In this document: one piece after another, positions 31,348-40,953 of the stretch
How the letters are laid out: every line of letters starts with the position of its first letter
Numbering within the stretch: position 1 is the stretch's first letter
DNA from: Bosea sp. 29B
Lineage (GTDB): Bacteria; Pseudomonadota; Alphaproteobacteria; Rhizobiales; Beijerinckiaceae
Direction of reading: 5' to 3'
Assembly: GCF_902506165.1 (NCBI RefSeq)
Contig: NZ_LR733817.1
Span: forward strand, 1,658,255 to 1,722,254
DNA: 64,000 nt
Position numbers and translations under genes: made by a program
Notes under the pieces: generated by a model
What the model saw: only the letters and a program-made list of their open reading frames with translations
Told to the model about the DNA's origin: nothing
Databases searched by the model: none

Positions 31348-32607
31348 ATGGCTCGTTTCAAAGGCCTGTTTGTCGGCGCCGTTGCCCTCGCCTTCAGCGC
31401 AGGCGCGGCCGTCGCCCAGACCACGGTCAAATGGCTGCACATCGAGGCCAACCCGGTCGTGGTGAAGATCTGGGACGAGGTCGCGCGCGAGTTCGAGGCG
31501 AAGAATCCCGGCGTGAAGGTCGAGATGCAGTATCTCGAGAACGAGGCCTACAAGGCCAAGGCACCGACGCTGCTGCAATCCAGGGACCGGCCGCACATCA
31601 TCTTCAGCTGGGCTGGAGGCGTGCTGAAGTCGCAGGTCGAGGCCGGCGTCCTCGAGGACATCACCGCGGCCATGCAGGGCTACAAGGACAATCTCTCCGC
31701 GAGCGCGGTCGACGCCTTCACGGTCGACGGCAAGATCTACGGCGTGCCCTATGGCGTCTCGCAGGTCGGCTTCATGGCCAACAAGGACCTGCTGGCGAAG
31801 GCCGGCATCGATGCCGGCAAGATCGCGACCTATGACGACCTGCTCGACGCGGTGAAGAAGCTCAAGGCCGCCGGCGTCACGCCACTCGCGGTCGGGGGCG
31901 CCGACAAATGGCCGGTCCACTTCTACTGGACCAATCTGGCCGTGCGCCTCGGCGGCAAGGCGGCGATGCAGGCGGCGCTGAAGGGGCAGGATGGCGGCTT
32001 CGAGGGCGAGACCTTCCAGAAGTCGGGCGAGCTCTTCAAGCAGCTCGTCGATCTCCAGCCCTTCCAGAACGGCTTCCTCGGCTTCAAGAGCCAGCAGGCG
32101 ATCGGCCATTTCGGCGACGGCAAGGCGGCGATGCTGCTCGCCATCTCCAGCTTCTACCACACCCAGAAGGTCTTCGCGGTCGACAAGACCGGCGTGCCCG
32201 ACGACAAGCTCGCCTGGATCAACTTCCCGACCGTCCCCGGCGGCAAGGGCCTGCCGAGCGACACGCTGGGCGGCATCAATGGCTGGCTCGTCACCAAGGG
32301 CGCACCGAAGGAAGCGGTCGCCTTCCTGAAATACTTCGTCAGCGCCGAACCGCAGAAGCGCCTCGCTGCCGGCAACTTCGTCGTGCCGGTCTACAAGGGC
32401 GCGGAGGCCGGGCTCGGCAGCGCCTTCATGCGCAACATCGCCCAGAACATCGCCAACTCCAGCTATCACCAGAACTTCTACGACCAGGATCTCGGGCCCT
32501 CCGTCGGTCGCGTCGTCAACGACGCGACCACCGAGATCGCCGCCGGCACCATGACGCCGAAACAGGCGGCCAAGGCGATCCAGGACGCCTTCCGCCAGGG
32601 CAACTGA
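31348..32607 (+). CDS. Sugar ABC transporter substrate-binding protein (family 1)
   Basis: 419 aa periplasmic protein of the carbohydrate uptake (CUT1) class. Signal peptide MARFKGLFVGAVALAFSAGAAVA. The mature part has the family 1 features EFEAKNPGVKVEMQYLENEAYKAK, the YGVPYGVSQVGFMANKDLLAKAGI segment and SDTLGGINGWLVTKGAPK. GGGAGGACCCTC precedes ATG 31348. It is followed by two permease genes. No CUT1 ATPase (MalK/UgpC type) is present, so a shared ATPase encoded elsewhere is presumably used. Confidence 0.92.
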   Translation: MARFKGLFVGAVALAFSAGAAVAQTTVKWLHIEANPVVVKIWDEVAREFEAKNPGVKVEMQYLENEAYKAKAPTLLQSRDRPHIIFSWAGGVLKSQVEAGVLEDITAAMQGYKDNLSASAVDAFTVDGKIYGVPYGVSQVGFMANKDLLAKAGIDAGKIATYDDLLDAVKKLKAAGVTPLAVGGADKWPVHFYWTNLAVRLGGKAAMQAALKGQDGGFEGETFQKSGELFKQLVDLQPFQNGFLGFKSQQAIGHFGDGKAAMLLAISSFYHTQKVFAVDKTGVPDDKLAWINFPTVPGGKGLPSDTLGGINGWLVTKGAPKEAVAFLKYFVSAEPQKRLAAGNFVVPVYKGAEAGLGSAFMRNIAQNIANSSYHQNFYDQDLGPSVGRVVNDATTEIAAGTMTPKQAAKAIQDAFRQGN

Positions 32608-32722
32608 CGAGAAGCGACGAGCCGGGGGCGCGACACGCATCCCCAGCCGACCCAAGCATCGAGCGGCGGGCACGTCCCGCCGGCCGCCCCCTCCTGCCCG
32701 CTCATCATCGCGCGAGGTGATC

Positions 32723-33613
32723 ATGGCTGCCTACGCCGGGCGCAGAGGTGCCGATATCGGCAAGCTCTCGACCATCCTGCTCTTCCTGCCGCCGGCGCTG
32801 CTGCTGTTCACGCTGTTCGTGGTGCTGCCGGTCGGCGAGGCCGCCTGGTATTCCGGCTTCAACTGGAACGGCTTCGGCAGGCCGACCAACTGGATCGGCC
32901 TCGACAACTACCGCTTCGTCTTCGACAACCGCGCCTTCGGCACCGCCTTCAAGAACAACCTGCTGATCATCGTCGTCTCGCTGGTGATCCAGCTGCCGCT
33001 GGCGCTCTCGCTCGCGATCATCCTGGCCGACCGCTTCCGCGGCGCGGTGGCGCTGCGGATGGTGTTCTTCCTGCCCTATATCCTGGCGGAGATCGCCACC
33101 GGCCTGATCTTCAGCTTCGTCTATGATGGCGATTACGGCCTGCTGGCGGCGATCTACAAGGGCTTCGGGGCAGAGGCGCCGCATCTCCTAGCCAGCCCGC
33201 AGACCGCCTTCGCCGCCATCCTCATCGTCGTGGTGTGGAAGTATTTCGGCTTCCACATGATGCTGTTCATCGCGGCGCTGCAGACCATCGACCGCTCCAT
33301 GCTGGAGGCGGCCAGGATCGACGGCGCCAGCCGCTGGCAGAGCCTGCGCTATGTCGTCATCCCCTCTCTGGCGCCGACCATCCGCCTCTCGGTCTTCTTC
33401 GCCATCGTCGGCTCGCTGCAGCTCTTCGACTTGGTGATGCCGCTGACGCGCGGCGGGCCGTCGGACTCCTCCCACACCATGGTGAGCTTTCTCTACACCT
33501 TCGGGATCACGCGCATGCGCGTCGGCTTCGGCAGCGCCGTCGGCGTCATCCTGTTCCTGATCTGCGTGGTGTTCGCCTTCACCTACAAGCGTTGGATCAT
33601 GCGTGATGAGTGA
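32723..33613 (+). CDS. Sugar ABC transporter permease (MalF/UgpA type)
   Basis: 296 aa with six membrane segments, beginning LSTILLFLPPALLLFTLFVVLPVGEAAWYS. The EAA coupling loop is EAARIDGASRWQSLRYVVIPSLAPTIR, typical of CUT1 permeases. The start is ATG 32723 with GCGAGGTGATC upstream; a GTG at 32717 is less likely. It overlaps the second permease gene by 8 bp. Confidence 0.92.
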   Translation: MAAYAGRRGADIGKLSTILLFLPPALLLFTLFVVLPVGEAAWYSGFNWNGFGRPTNWIGLDNYRFVFDNRAFGTAFKNNLLIIVVSLVIQLPLALSLAIILADRFRGAVALRMVFFLPYILAEIATGLIFSFVYDGDYGLLAAIYKGFGAEAPHLLASPQTAFAAILIVVVWKYFGFHMMLFIAALQTIDRSMLEAARIDGASRWQSLRYVVIPSLAPTIRLSVFFAIVGSLQLFDLVMPLTRGGPSDSSHTMVSFLYTFGITRMRVGFGSAVGVILFLICVVFAFTYKRWIMRDE

Positions 33614-34466
33614 GCCGACCTCCACCGCCGCCTTCAGCGACGACGGTTTCAGCCCCGCCGCGGTCGGCAAGGCGCTCTATCTCCTCGCCGTCGTCCTGTT
33701 CGTGATGACGCCGCTGGTCGCGACGGTCCTCGGCGGCTTCAAGTCGCTCGGCGAACTGCGCGTCAACCCGTTCGGCCTGCCCAGCGTCTGGGAGTGGAGC
33801 AACTACGCCGATATCCTGCTCTCGAAGCGCTATTGGCAGCTGCTCAGCAACTCCTTCGTCATCGCCACGCTGACCGTGGTGCTGACGCTGATCTGCGCCT
33901 CCATGGCCGCCTTCGTCTTCGCCCATCTGCACTTCTTCGGCCGCGACATGCTGCTGAACTATCTGACGATGGGCCTGCTCTTCCCGGCCGCCACCGCGAT
34001 CCTGCCGATATTCATCAAGGTCCGTGATCTCGGCCTGCTCGACAGCCATCTCGGCGTCGTCCTGCCCCAGGTCGCCTTCGCGCTGGCGATGAGCATCCTC
34101 CTGCTGCGGCGCTTCTTCAAGGATCTGCCGACCGAGCTCTTGGAGGCCGCGCTCGTCGACGGCTGCTCCTATCCGAAATTCTTCCGCTACGTGACCTTGC
34201 CGCTGTCGCGGCCGATCCTGGCAACGGTCGGCACCATCACCTTCGTGCACAGCTGGAACGCCTATCTGATCCCGCTGGTGATGCTGAATAGCGACCGCCT
34301 CTATCCTTGGCCGCTCGGCATCATGGTCTACCAGGGCGAATACTCGACCGAGTGGCACCTGATCCTCGCCTTCATCACCCTCACCATCCTGCCCACCATC
34401 ATCCTCTTCCTCTTCGCCCAGAAGCACATCGTCGCCGGCCTGACCGCCGGCGCGGTGAAGGGCTGA
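33606..34466 (+). CDS. Sugar ABC transporter permease (MalG/UgpE type)
   Basis: 286 aa partner permease. First membrane segment ALYLLAVVLFVMTPLVATVLGGFKSL, coupling loop EAALVDGCSYPKFFRYVTLPLSRPILAT, and the C-terminal FLFAQKHIVAGLTAGAVKG, which is the hallmark end of this subunit. ATG 33606 lies inside the previous gene. Confidence 0.93.
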   Translation: MSEPTSTAAFSDDGFSPAAVGKALYLLAVVLFVMTPLVATVLGGFKSLGELRVNPFGLPSVWEWSNYADILLSKRYWQLLSNSFVIATLTVVLTLICASMAAFVFAHLHFFGRDMLLNYLTMGLLFPAATAILPIFIKVRDLGLLDSHLGVVLPQVAFALAMSILLLRRFFKDLPTELLEAALVDGCSYPKFFRYVTLPLSRPILATVGTITFVHSWNAYLIPLVMLNSDRLYPWPLGIMVYQGEYSTEWHLILAFITLTILPTIILFLFAQKHIVAGLTAGAVKG

Positions 34467-34491
34467 GCATCCGGCTATCAAGGAGCGTTCC

Positions 34492-35589
34492 ATGCGAAAG
34501 ATCGGCGTCGGCATCATCGGATGCGGCAACATCTCGACGAAATACATGACGGCGATGCAGCAGTTCTCGACCATCGAGCTGCGTGCCGTCGCCGACATGC
34601 GCACCGCCCCAGCAGAAGCGCGCGGCGCCGAGTTCGGCGTGCCGGCGATGCGGGTCGACCAGCTCCTCAAGCGCGACGATGTTGAGATCATCGTCAACCT
34701 GACCGTGCCGCTGGCCCATACCGATGTCAGCCTCGCGGCGCTGCGAGCCGGCAAGCACGTCCATTCCGAGAAGCCGCTCGGCGTCAACGTCGCCGAAGCC
34801 CGCAAGGTGATGGACCTCGCGCAGGAAAAGGGCCTGCGTGTCGGCTCGGCACCCGATACCTTCCTCGGCGGCGGCCACCAGACCGCCCGCAAGCTCATCG
34901 ACGACGGCGCCATCGGCAAGGCCGTCGCCGGCAACGCCTTCTTCGGCTGCCCCGGCCATGAGCGCTGGCACCCGGCGCCGGGCTTCTACTATCTGCGTGG
35001 CGGCGGCCCGATGCTCGACATGGGCCCCTACTACATCACCGACCTCGTCAACCTGCTGGGGCCGATCGCCTCCGTCGTCGGTTTCGCGACGCGGCCCAAG
35101 GCCGAGCGCCTCGTCACCAGCCAGCCGATGAACGGCACGCTGATCCCGGTCGAGGTCGCGACCCATGTCACCGGCGTGCTCGAATTCGTCTCCGGCGCGG
35201 TCGTCTCGATCACGATGAGCTTCGACGTGCCCAAGCACCGCCACAGCCCGATCGAGATCTACGGCTCGGAGGGCAGCCTGTCCGTGCCCGATCCGAACCG
35301 CTTCGGCGGCGAGGTCCTGGTCGCCAAGGCCGGCGGGGACTGGGAGGCGCAAGCGCTCAGCCACGGCAACAGCGAGGGCGAATTCCGCTCGATCGGGGTC
35401 GCCGACATGGCGGCGGGCCTGATCTCCGGCCGGCCGCACCGGGCCAGCGGTGCGCTCGCGCTGCATGTGCTCGAAGCGATGGAAGCCTTCCAGACCGCCT
35501 CCGACGAAGGACGGCGCGTCACGCTTGCAACCACGGTCGAGCGACCGGCCATGCTGCCGCCTGGCCTGCCCACCGGCACTCTGGATTGA
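34492..35589 (+). CDS. Gfo/Idh/MocA-family oxidoreductase
   Basis: 365 aa NAD(P)-dependent sugar or polyol dehydrogenase. The N-terminal Rossmann motif is GVGIIGCGNISTKYM (about 4-18). The catalytic lysine is expected in HVHSEKPLGVNVAEA, the family's EKP motif. The GGGPMLDMGPYYITDLVNLLGP block holds the conserved Asp and substrate-site residues. It follows the permeases by 25 bp and precedes a ThuA-like gene, a combination typical of uptake and oxidation of glycosides, inositols or keto-sugars. Confidence 0.92.
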   Translation: MRKIGVGIIGCGNISTKYMTAMQQFSTIELRAVADMRTAPAEARGAEFGVPAMRVDQLLKRDDVEIIVNLTVPLAHTDVSLAALRAGKHVHSEKPLGVNVAEARKVMDLAQEKGLRVGSAPDTFLGGGHQTARKLIDDGAIGKAVAGNAFFGCPGHERWHPAPGFYYLRGGGPMLDMGPYYITDLVNLLGPIASVVGFATRPKAERLVTSQPMNGTLIPVEVATHVTGVLEFVSGAVVSITMSFDVPKHRHSPIEIYGSEGSLSVPDPNRFGGEVLVAKAGGDWEAQALSHGNSEGEFRSIGVADMAAGLISGRPHRASGALALHVLEAMEAFQTASDEGRRVTLATTVERPAMLPPGLPTGTLD

Positions 35590-35601
35590 ATGGGGATCGA
35601 C

Positions 35602-36246
35602 ATGACAAGGACTGCGCTGATCGTCTGGGGCGGCTGGAGCGGCCATGACCCCGACCTCTGCAGCTCGATGATCCGGGGCTGGCTGAAGGCGGAGGGTTTC
35701 GACGTGCGCGTCGAGACCGCGACCTCCGTCTTCCTCGATCCTGCGATCCGCGACTACTCGCTGATCGTGCCGATCTACACGATGTCGAAGATCGAGAAGC
35801 CGGAGGCCGCTGCCCTGTGCGAGGCGATTGCCGGCGGCGTCGGCCTCGCCGGCCATCATGGCGGCATGGGCGACGCCTTCCGCGACGCGGTCGACTACCA
35901 GTTCATGTGTGGCGGCCAGTGGGTGGCCCACCCCGGCGGCATCATCGACTACACCGTCGACATCACACGGCCCGATGATCCGCTGATGCAGGGCATCGCC
36001 AGCTTCGAGCACCGCTCGGAGCAGTATTACATGCATGTCGACCCGGCCAATGAGGTGCTGGCGACCACGACCTTCACCGGCGAGCACGCGCCCTGGATCG
36101 ACGGGGTGGTGATGCCGGTGGTCTGGCGCAAGCGTTACGGCAAGGGGCGGGTGTTCTATTCCTCACTCGGCCACCGCGCCTATGAGCTCGACGTGCCCGA
36201 GATCCGCACGATCATGACGCGCGGGCTGCTTTGGGCCGCACGCTGA
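35602..36246 (+). CDS. ThuA-like domain protein (trehalose utilisation family)
   Basis: 214 aa from ATG 35602, with GGGGATCGAC upstream; an ATG at 35590 is in frame and possible. The fold is the ThuA glutamine-amidotransferase-like domain: RTALIVWGGWSGHDPDLC at the start, GLAGHHGGMGDAF in the middle, and GRVFYSSLGHRAYELDVPEI near the end. ThuA proteins act with Gfo/Idh/MocA dehydrogenases in sugar catabolism (trehalose and related sugars in rhizobia), but the exact reaction is not settled. Confidence 0.87.
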   Translation: MTRTALIVWGGWSGHDPDLCSSMIRGWLKAEGFDVRVETATSVFLDPAIRDYSLIVPIYTMSKIEKPEAAALCEAIAGGVGLAGHHGGMGDAFRDAVDYQFMCGGQWVAHPGGIIDYTVDITRPDDPLMQGIASFEHRSEQYYMHVDPANEVLATTTFTGEHAPWIDGVVMPVVWRKRYGKGRVFYSSLGHRAYELDVPEIRTIMTRGLLWAAR

Positions 36247-36345
36247 TACCTGGTGGCCGGGTTCGCCTGAACGGCTGGACTTGAGCCCCCCGGAAATGCA
36301 AGGCCTGCGCTGCCGGTAAGGCTGGAAGCCGACCCCGTAGCGCAG

Positions 36346-37413
36346 ATGCGAGGAGAGGTCGTGGAGGACGCGGTGGATCGAAGCCGGATCCAGATCAGGA
36401 GAGCGACGCTGGAAGACGTGGCGCGCGAGGCCGGGGTCTCGCTCGCTACGGCCGACCGGGTCGTGAACCAGCGCGACGGGGTCCGGGCCAAGACCGTCGA
36501 AAGCGTCAGGCGCGCGATCGCCAAGCTCGACTACCGGGCCAACCCGGCCGCGGCCCGGCTGGCGCGCGGCCAGTCCTTCCGCTTCGCCTTCATCCTGCCC
36601 TCCAGCACCAACGCCTTCATGGCCGGGCTGATGCAGCAGGTGCGCCGGATCTCGGATTGGCTCGAACCGCAGAACGCCTTCGTCGACATCCTGCAGCTCG
36701 ACGTCTTTGATTCCGAGGCGCTGGCGAGCGGGCTTGCCGGCCTGGCCGACCATTTCCATGGCGTCGCCACGGTGGCGCTCGACCATCCCAAGGTCCGCGC
36801 CGCTATCGACGACCTCGTCGCGCGCGGCGTTGCCGTGGTGACGCTGGTCTCGGACGCTCCGACCTCCCGCCGCGCCCATTATGTCGGCATCGACAATCCG
36901 GCGGCGGGGCGCACCAGCGCCTCGCTGATGGGCCGTTTCCTCGGCGGCCGCAGCGGCAAGGTCGGCGTCATCCTCGGCTCGATGTCGCTACGCGACCATG
37001 TCGAGCGGCTCTACGGCTTCCAGCAGGTGCTCTCCGGCGACTATCCCGGCCTCAACCTGCTGCCGGTGCTGGAGGGGCGCGACCAGAGCGAGCGCAACAA
37101 GGCGGCGGTGGCCGATCTCCTCGCGTCGCATCCTGACCTGATCGGGCTCTACAATATCGGCGCCGGCAACGAAGGCATCGTCGCGGCGCTGGAAACCGCC
37201 GGCCGGCCGCTCGTCTTCATCGCGCATGAGCTGACCGAGGCGACGCGGCGCGGCCTTTTGTCGGGCACTGTCGCGGCCGTGATCAACCAGGACCCCGGCC
37301 ACGAGGCGCGCTCGGCCGCGCGCCTGATGATGGCGGAGGTCACCGGCGAGCCGATCCTGCTCGACCAGGAACGCATCCGCATCGAGATCTTCCTGCGCGA
37401 CAATATGAGCTGA
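36346..37413 (+). CDS. LacI-family transcriptional regulator
   Basis: About 355 aa. The N-terminal HTH is RATLEDVAREAGVSLATADRVVNQRDGV (about 19-46) with the hinge LDYRANPAAARLARGQ; a periplasmic-binding-protein-like sensor domain follows (FRFAFILPSSTNAFMAGL, AVINQDPGHEARSAARLMM). The ATG at 36346 has no ribosome-binding site. GTG 36361 (after AGGAGAGG) or GTG 36373 (after GGAGG) could be the true start. It is the last gene of the sugar cluster and probably its repressor. Confidence 0.9.
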   Translation: MRGEVVEDAVDRSRIQIRRATLEDVAREAGVSLATADRVVNQRDGVRAKTVESVRRAIAKLDYRANPAAARLARGQSFRFAFILPSSTNAFMAGLMQQVRRISDWLEPQNAFVDILQLDVFDSEALASGLAGLADHFHGVATVALDHPKVRAAIDDLVARGVAVVTLVSDAPTSRRAHYVGIDNPAAGRTSASLMGRFLGGRSGKVGVILGSMSLRDHVERLYGFQQVLSGDYPGLNLLPVLEGRDQSERNKAAVADLLASHPDLIGLYNIGAGNEGIVAALETAGRPLVFIAHELTEATRRGLLSGTVAAVINQDPGHEARSAARLMMAEVTGEPILLDQERIRIEIFLRDNMS

Positions 37414-37425
37414 GGCGACGCCGCC

Positions 37426-39777
37426 TCAGCTCCGCGCGTGGATGCTCTTCCAGATCGCGAGGGGTGTCGCCGGCATGTCGAGATGGCGCACGCCATGCGG
37501 CGCGAGCGCATCGACCACCGCATTCATCACCGAGGGCAGCGAGCCCGCGCAGCCAGCCTCGCCGCAGCCCTTGGCGCCGACCCGGTTGGTCGCGGTCGGG
37601 ACGCCCCGGCTGGCGAAGGAGAAGAACGGCACGTCCGCCGCGCGCGGCATCGCATAGTCCATGAAGGAACCGGTCATGAGCTGGCCGGCCTCGTCATAGA
37701 CGGTCATCTCGTAGAGCGCCTGGCCGATCCCCTGGACGACGCCGCCATGCAATTGCCCCTCGACGATCAGGGGGTTCACCACGGTGCCGAAATCGTTGAC
37801 CATGACGTAGCTGGCGATCTCGACCTGCCCCGTCTCAGGGTCGATCTCGACCTCGGCGATGTGGCAGCCATTGGGATAGGCCGAGGGCGCCGCCTTGAAG
37901 ACATGGTCGACGTCGAGGCTCTGGGGCAGGTCGGAAGGCAGGGGCGCACCCGTCCGCAGGGTCTCGGCGAGCTGCATGATGCCGATGGCGCGGTCGGTTC
38001 CCGCGATCCGGAACTGGCCGGCCGCGAATTCGATGTCGGCAGCGGCGGCCTCCAGGACGTGAGCGGCGAGCAGCTTGCCCTTCTCGATGACGAGTTCGCT
38101 CGCCTCGATGATCGCCGAGCCGCTCGCCATCACCGATTTCGAACCGCCGGTGCCGCCGCCGGCGATCAGGCGGTCGCTGTCGCCCTGGAACAGGCGGATA
38201 CTGTCGAAGGGAACGCCGAGCTGGCTCGACAGGATCTGGGCGAAAGGCGTCCAGTGGCCCTGCCCGTAATCGAGCGTCCCGGTAACGATGGTGACGCTGC
38301 CATCGGGCTCGAAATGCAGGCCGCCCATCTCATTGGTCGGCGGTGCGGTCACTTCAAGATAGCAGCCGATACCGCGACCACGTAGCTTGCCGGCCTTGCG
38401 GCTCTGCCGCTGCCGCGCCGCATAGCCCTTCCAATCGGCGGCTTCGAGCGCCTGCGCGAACAGGGCCGGGAAATCGCCGCTGTCATAGACGGTGCCGATC
38501 GGCGTCGTCCAAGGCAGCTGCCCAAGCTTGACCAGGTTGCGCCGCCGGAGCTCGGCGCTGTCAATCCCCATCTCGCGGGCGGCGGTGTCGATCAGCCGCT
38601 CCATGAAATAATTGCCCTCGGGCCGCCCGGCACCGCGATAGGCGCCGATCGGCGGGGTATTGGTCACGGCGCATTTCGCGAGAACCTCGACCAGCGGCGT
38701 GCGGTACATGCCGACGCTGTTCTTACCGATATTCAAGCTCGCCATCATCGGCCCGACCGGCGAGAGATAACCGCCCATATTGCCGATGCCGGTGAAGCGC
38801 GTCGCCAGGAAGCGGCCGCGCGCATCGAGCGCGAGCTCAGCCTCGAACACCATGTCGCGGCCGTGATGGTCGGCGACGAAGCTCTCCGAGCGCTGGTCGG
38901 TCCATTTCACCGGCTTCTTCAGCAGGCGCGCCGCGTGCAGCAGCGCGACATGCTCGGGGAAGACCGAGGCCTTCATGCCGAAGGAGCCGCCGACATGGCC
39001 GGTGACCAGCCGCATCTTCGTAGCCGGGACGCCCATCGCCGCGGCGAGGTTGTTGCGCAGGCCGAAGACGCCCTGGCTCGGCGCGTGCAGCGTGTAGCGG
39101 CCGGCCTTGCGATCATAGCTCGCGATCGCCGAGCGCGGCTCGATCGGGTTGACCACGACGCGGTTGTTGACGATCCGCAGCCGGGCGACATGGGCCGCCC
39201 CGGCGAAGGCGGCGGCGACCTTCTGCGCATCGCCGGACTGGTAATCGAGGACGAGATTGCCCGGCACCTCGTCATAGAGAAGCGGCGCGCCGGGGGCGAG
39301 CGCCTCCTCCCCAGAGGTAACGGCGGGCAGGATATCGATGTCGAGCCCGACCGCCTCGGCGGCGTCCCGTGCCTGCACCGCCGTGCGGGCGACGACGACA
39401 GCTACGGGATCGCCGGCGAAGCGGACCTTGCCGGCCGCCAGCGCCATGCGGACCGGCTTGCGGATCGGCGTCCCGTCGCGATTGGGCAAGTCGATCTGGC
39501 ATCGCAGCGGGCCATAGCCCTGCCCTTCCAGATCGGCGGCCGTATAGATCGCCACCACGCCTTTCATCGCCTTGGCGGCCGAGGTGTCGATGCCGTTGAG
39601 CAGGCCATGCGCATGCGGGCTGCGGACGAAGGCGGCGTAGAGCTGTCCCTCCAGCGACAGATCGTCGGTGTAGCGCCCCTCGCCACGCACCAGGATCGGG
39701 TCCTCCTTGCGTGGCACCGGCTGGCCGATTCCGAACGATGCCGAGGAAAGCTCGGCAGGAGCTGCGCGCATGTTCAT
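37426..39777 (-). CDS. Orphan molybdenum-hydroxylase large subunit (xanthine dehydrogenase family)
   Basis: 783 aa, the normal length for a stand-alone Mo-molybdopterin subunit. Features include FGIGQPVPRKEDPILVRGEGRYTDD at the start, GAYRGAGRPEGNYFMERLID in the active-site region, DYGQGHWTPFAQIL, and the catalytic glutamate in GAKGCGEAGCAG. The iron-sulfur and FAD subunits that such proteins need are not adjacent: the upstream neighbour is the MarR gene, downstream is the convergent LacI gene. It either borrows subunits encoded elsewhere or is a relic. It is not close to the large subunit at 26390-29332. Substrate unknown. Confidence 0.88.
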   Translation of the reverse strand: MNMRAAPAELSSASFGIGQPVPRKEDPILVRGEGRYTDDLSLEGQLYAAFVRSPHAHGLLNGIDTSAAKAMKGVVAIYTAADLEGQGYGPLRCQIDLPNRDGTPIRKPVRMALAAGKVRFAGDPVAVVVARTAVQARDAAEAVGLDIDILPAVTSGEEALAPGAPLLYDEVPGNLVLDYQSGDAQKVAAAFAGAAHVARLRIVNNRVVVNPIEPRSAIASYDRKAGRYTLHAPSQGVFGLRNNLAAAMGVPATKMRLVTGHVGGSFGMKASVFPEHVALLHAARLLKKPVKWTDQRSESFVADHHGRDMVFEAELALDARGRFLATRFTGIGNMGGYLSPVGPMMASLNIGKNSVGMYRTPLVEVLAKCAVTNTPPIGAYRGAGRPEGNYFMERLIDTAAREMGIDSAELRRRNLVKLGQLPWTTPIGTVYDSGDFPALFAQALEAADWKGYAARQRQSRKAGKLRGRGIGCYLEVTAPPTNEMGGLHFEPDGSVTIVTGTLDYGQGHWTPFAQILSSQLGVPFDSIRLFQGDSDRLIAGGGTGGSKSVMASGSAIIEASELVIEKGKLLAAHVLEAAAADIEFAAGQFRIAGTDRAIGIMQLAETLRTGAPLPSDLPQSLDVDHVFKAAPSAYPNGCHIAEVEIDPETGQVEIASYVMVNDFGTVVNPLIVEGQLHGGVVQGIGQALYEMTVYDEAGQLMTGSFMDYAMPRAADVPFFSFASRGVPTATNRVGAKGCGEAGCAGSLPSVMNAVVDALAPHGVRHLDMPATPLAIWKSIHARS

Positions 39778-39950
39778 GACGAGGCACCACGATGGGATGT
39801 TGGGCCGATCGACGAGCGATCCCGCTGCAGAGGGCAGAGCGGCTTGCCTGTCCGATTGTCACATGAAAAGCGGCGGGGTTGTCAAACCCTCCGGGCGGCA
39901 GAAGGCCGTCGTGGCAGGCAACCCTGCCATGCGCGACGGGCGAACGGCGC

Positions 39951-40463
39951 TCAGCCGGCGATCTCCGGCCCGTCCAGGCATTCTTCCAGCTGCCGGAGCA
40001 AACTCTGCAGTTCGGCGAGGCGCTCGCTGCCATAGCGCCCGGTGATCTCGCGGTAGATCACTTCAGATTCGGTGCCCGCCTGCTCGATCAGCGCGAGCCC
40101 CTGGGGCGAGATCGAGACGATGCCGCGCCGCAGGTCCGATTTCGACGTCCGGCGCAGGATGAGGCCGCGCTCGTCGAGGTCTTTCAGGATGCGCGATAGG
40201 CTGGGTGGCAGCAGGAAGGTCGCCTCGGCCAGCTCGGTCACTTCGAAGCTCTCGCCCGAGGTCAGCGCCCGCAGCACGCGCCATTGCTGCTCGGTGATGC
40301 CGAAGCGCCTAAGGCTCGCCCGGAAATGGCGCATCACCGCCTCGCGCGCCCTGAGCAGCGACATCGGCAGCGATTTCGAGAAATGCCGGATGCGGATGCG
40401 GGCTGCGGCCGTGTCGGAGTCGTGCGGCATCGATCGGGGCTTGCCTTGCATTGGTCCAGACAT
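39951..40463 (-). CDS. hpaR: MarR-family regulator, HpaR-like
   Basis: 170 aa from ATG 40463 with GGGAG upstream; the frame extends further without similarity. SLPMSLLRAREAVMRHFRASLRRFGITEQQWRVLRAL matches the distinctive N-terminus of HpaR, the homoprotocatechuate operon repressor. The winged helix follows (EVTELAEATFLLPPSLSRILKDLDERGLILRRTSKSDLRRGIVSISPQG). It follows an hpaF-like gene on the same strand, supporting the HpaR call. Its likely sites are TAATTATCAWGTTAA upstream of two operons to the right. Confidence 0.8.
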   Translation of the reverse strand: MSGPMQGKPRSMPHDSDTAAARIRIRHFSKSLPMSLLRAREAVMRHFRASLRRFGITEQQWRVLRALTSGESFEVTELAEATFLLPPSLSRILKDLDERGLILRRTSKSDLRRGIVSISPQGLALIEQAGTESEVIYREITGRYGSERLAELQSLLRQLEECLDGPEIAG

Positions 40464-40520
40464 GGAAACTCCCGAGCCGAAGCGGCGCGAGCCCGGCATC
40501 GCGGCGGCGCCGCTTCTGCC

Positions 40521-40934
40521 TCAGGCTACCACCTTCTCCGGAATGCCGCGCCGCTTCAAATACTCGCGATAATTGCTGGTCTTGAAATTCAGCGCCTCGT
40601 CGGCCTCTTCCATCTGCACGGAGAGGCCGAGCGGGCGGGCGGCCGAGACGGGCGCGAGCAGTGCCTTCGCCGCCTCGAAGACGCGGGCGGCCGCCACCTT
40701 CTTCTCCTCCTCCGACCGCCCCTTGGCGATGCGCAGCAGCACATGCACGAAGGCGTTGTCGGGATGGCCGTCGACGATCAGGTAGTTGGCGACCGGGACG
40801 CCGCGCGTGCGGGCTCCGGCGAAGGGGAACACCGTCCCGTCGCCGATGAACGCATCCTGTACCGTCTTGAGCAGGACGGGGACATCGACGCTGGCTTCGA
40901 GATTGCTGGAATATTCGACCCAGATGTGAGGCAT
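40521..40934 (-). CDS. hpaF: 5-carboxymethyl-2-hydroxymuconate isomerase (HpaF-like)
   Basis: 137 aa tautomerase-fold protein. It starts MPHIWVEYSSNL with the catalytic Pro-1 after Met removal, and contains the FVHVLLRIAKGRSEEEKK block typical of CHM isomerase. It isomerises the ring-fission product in the homoprotocatechuate meta pathway. Members are usually about 125-130 aa, so there is a small C-terminal extension. It lies between the aminotransferase gene and hpaR. Confidence 0.82.
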   Translation of the reverse strand: MPHIWVEYSSNLEASVDVPVLLKTVQDAFIGDGTVFPFAGARTRGVPVANYLIVDGHPDNAFVHVLLRIAKGRSEEEKKVAAARVFEAAKALLAPVSAARPLGLSVQMEEADEALNFKTSNYREYLKRRGIPEKVVA

Positions 40935-40953
40935 GGCGGCGTTTCCGTGGTCT

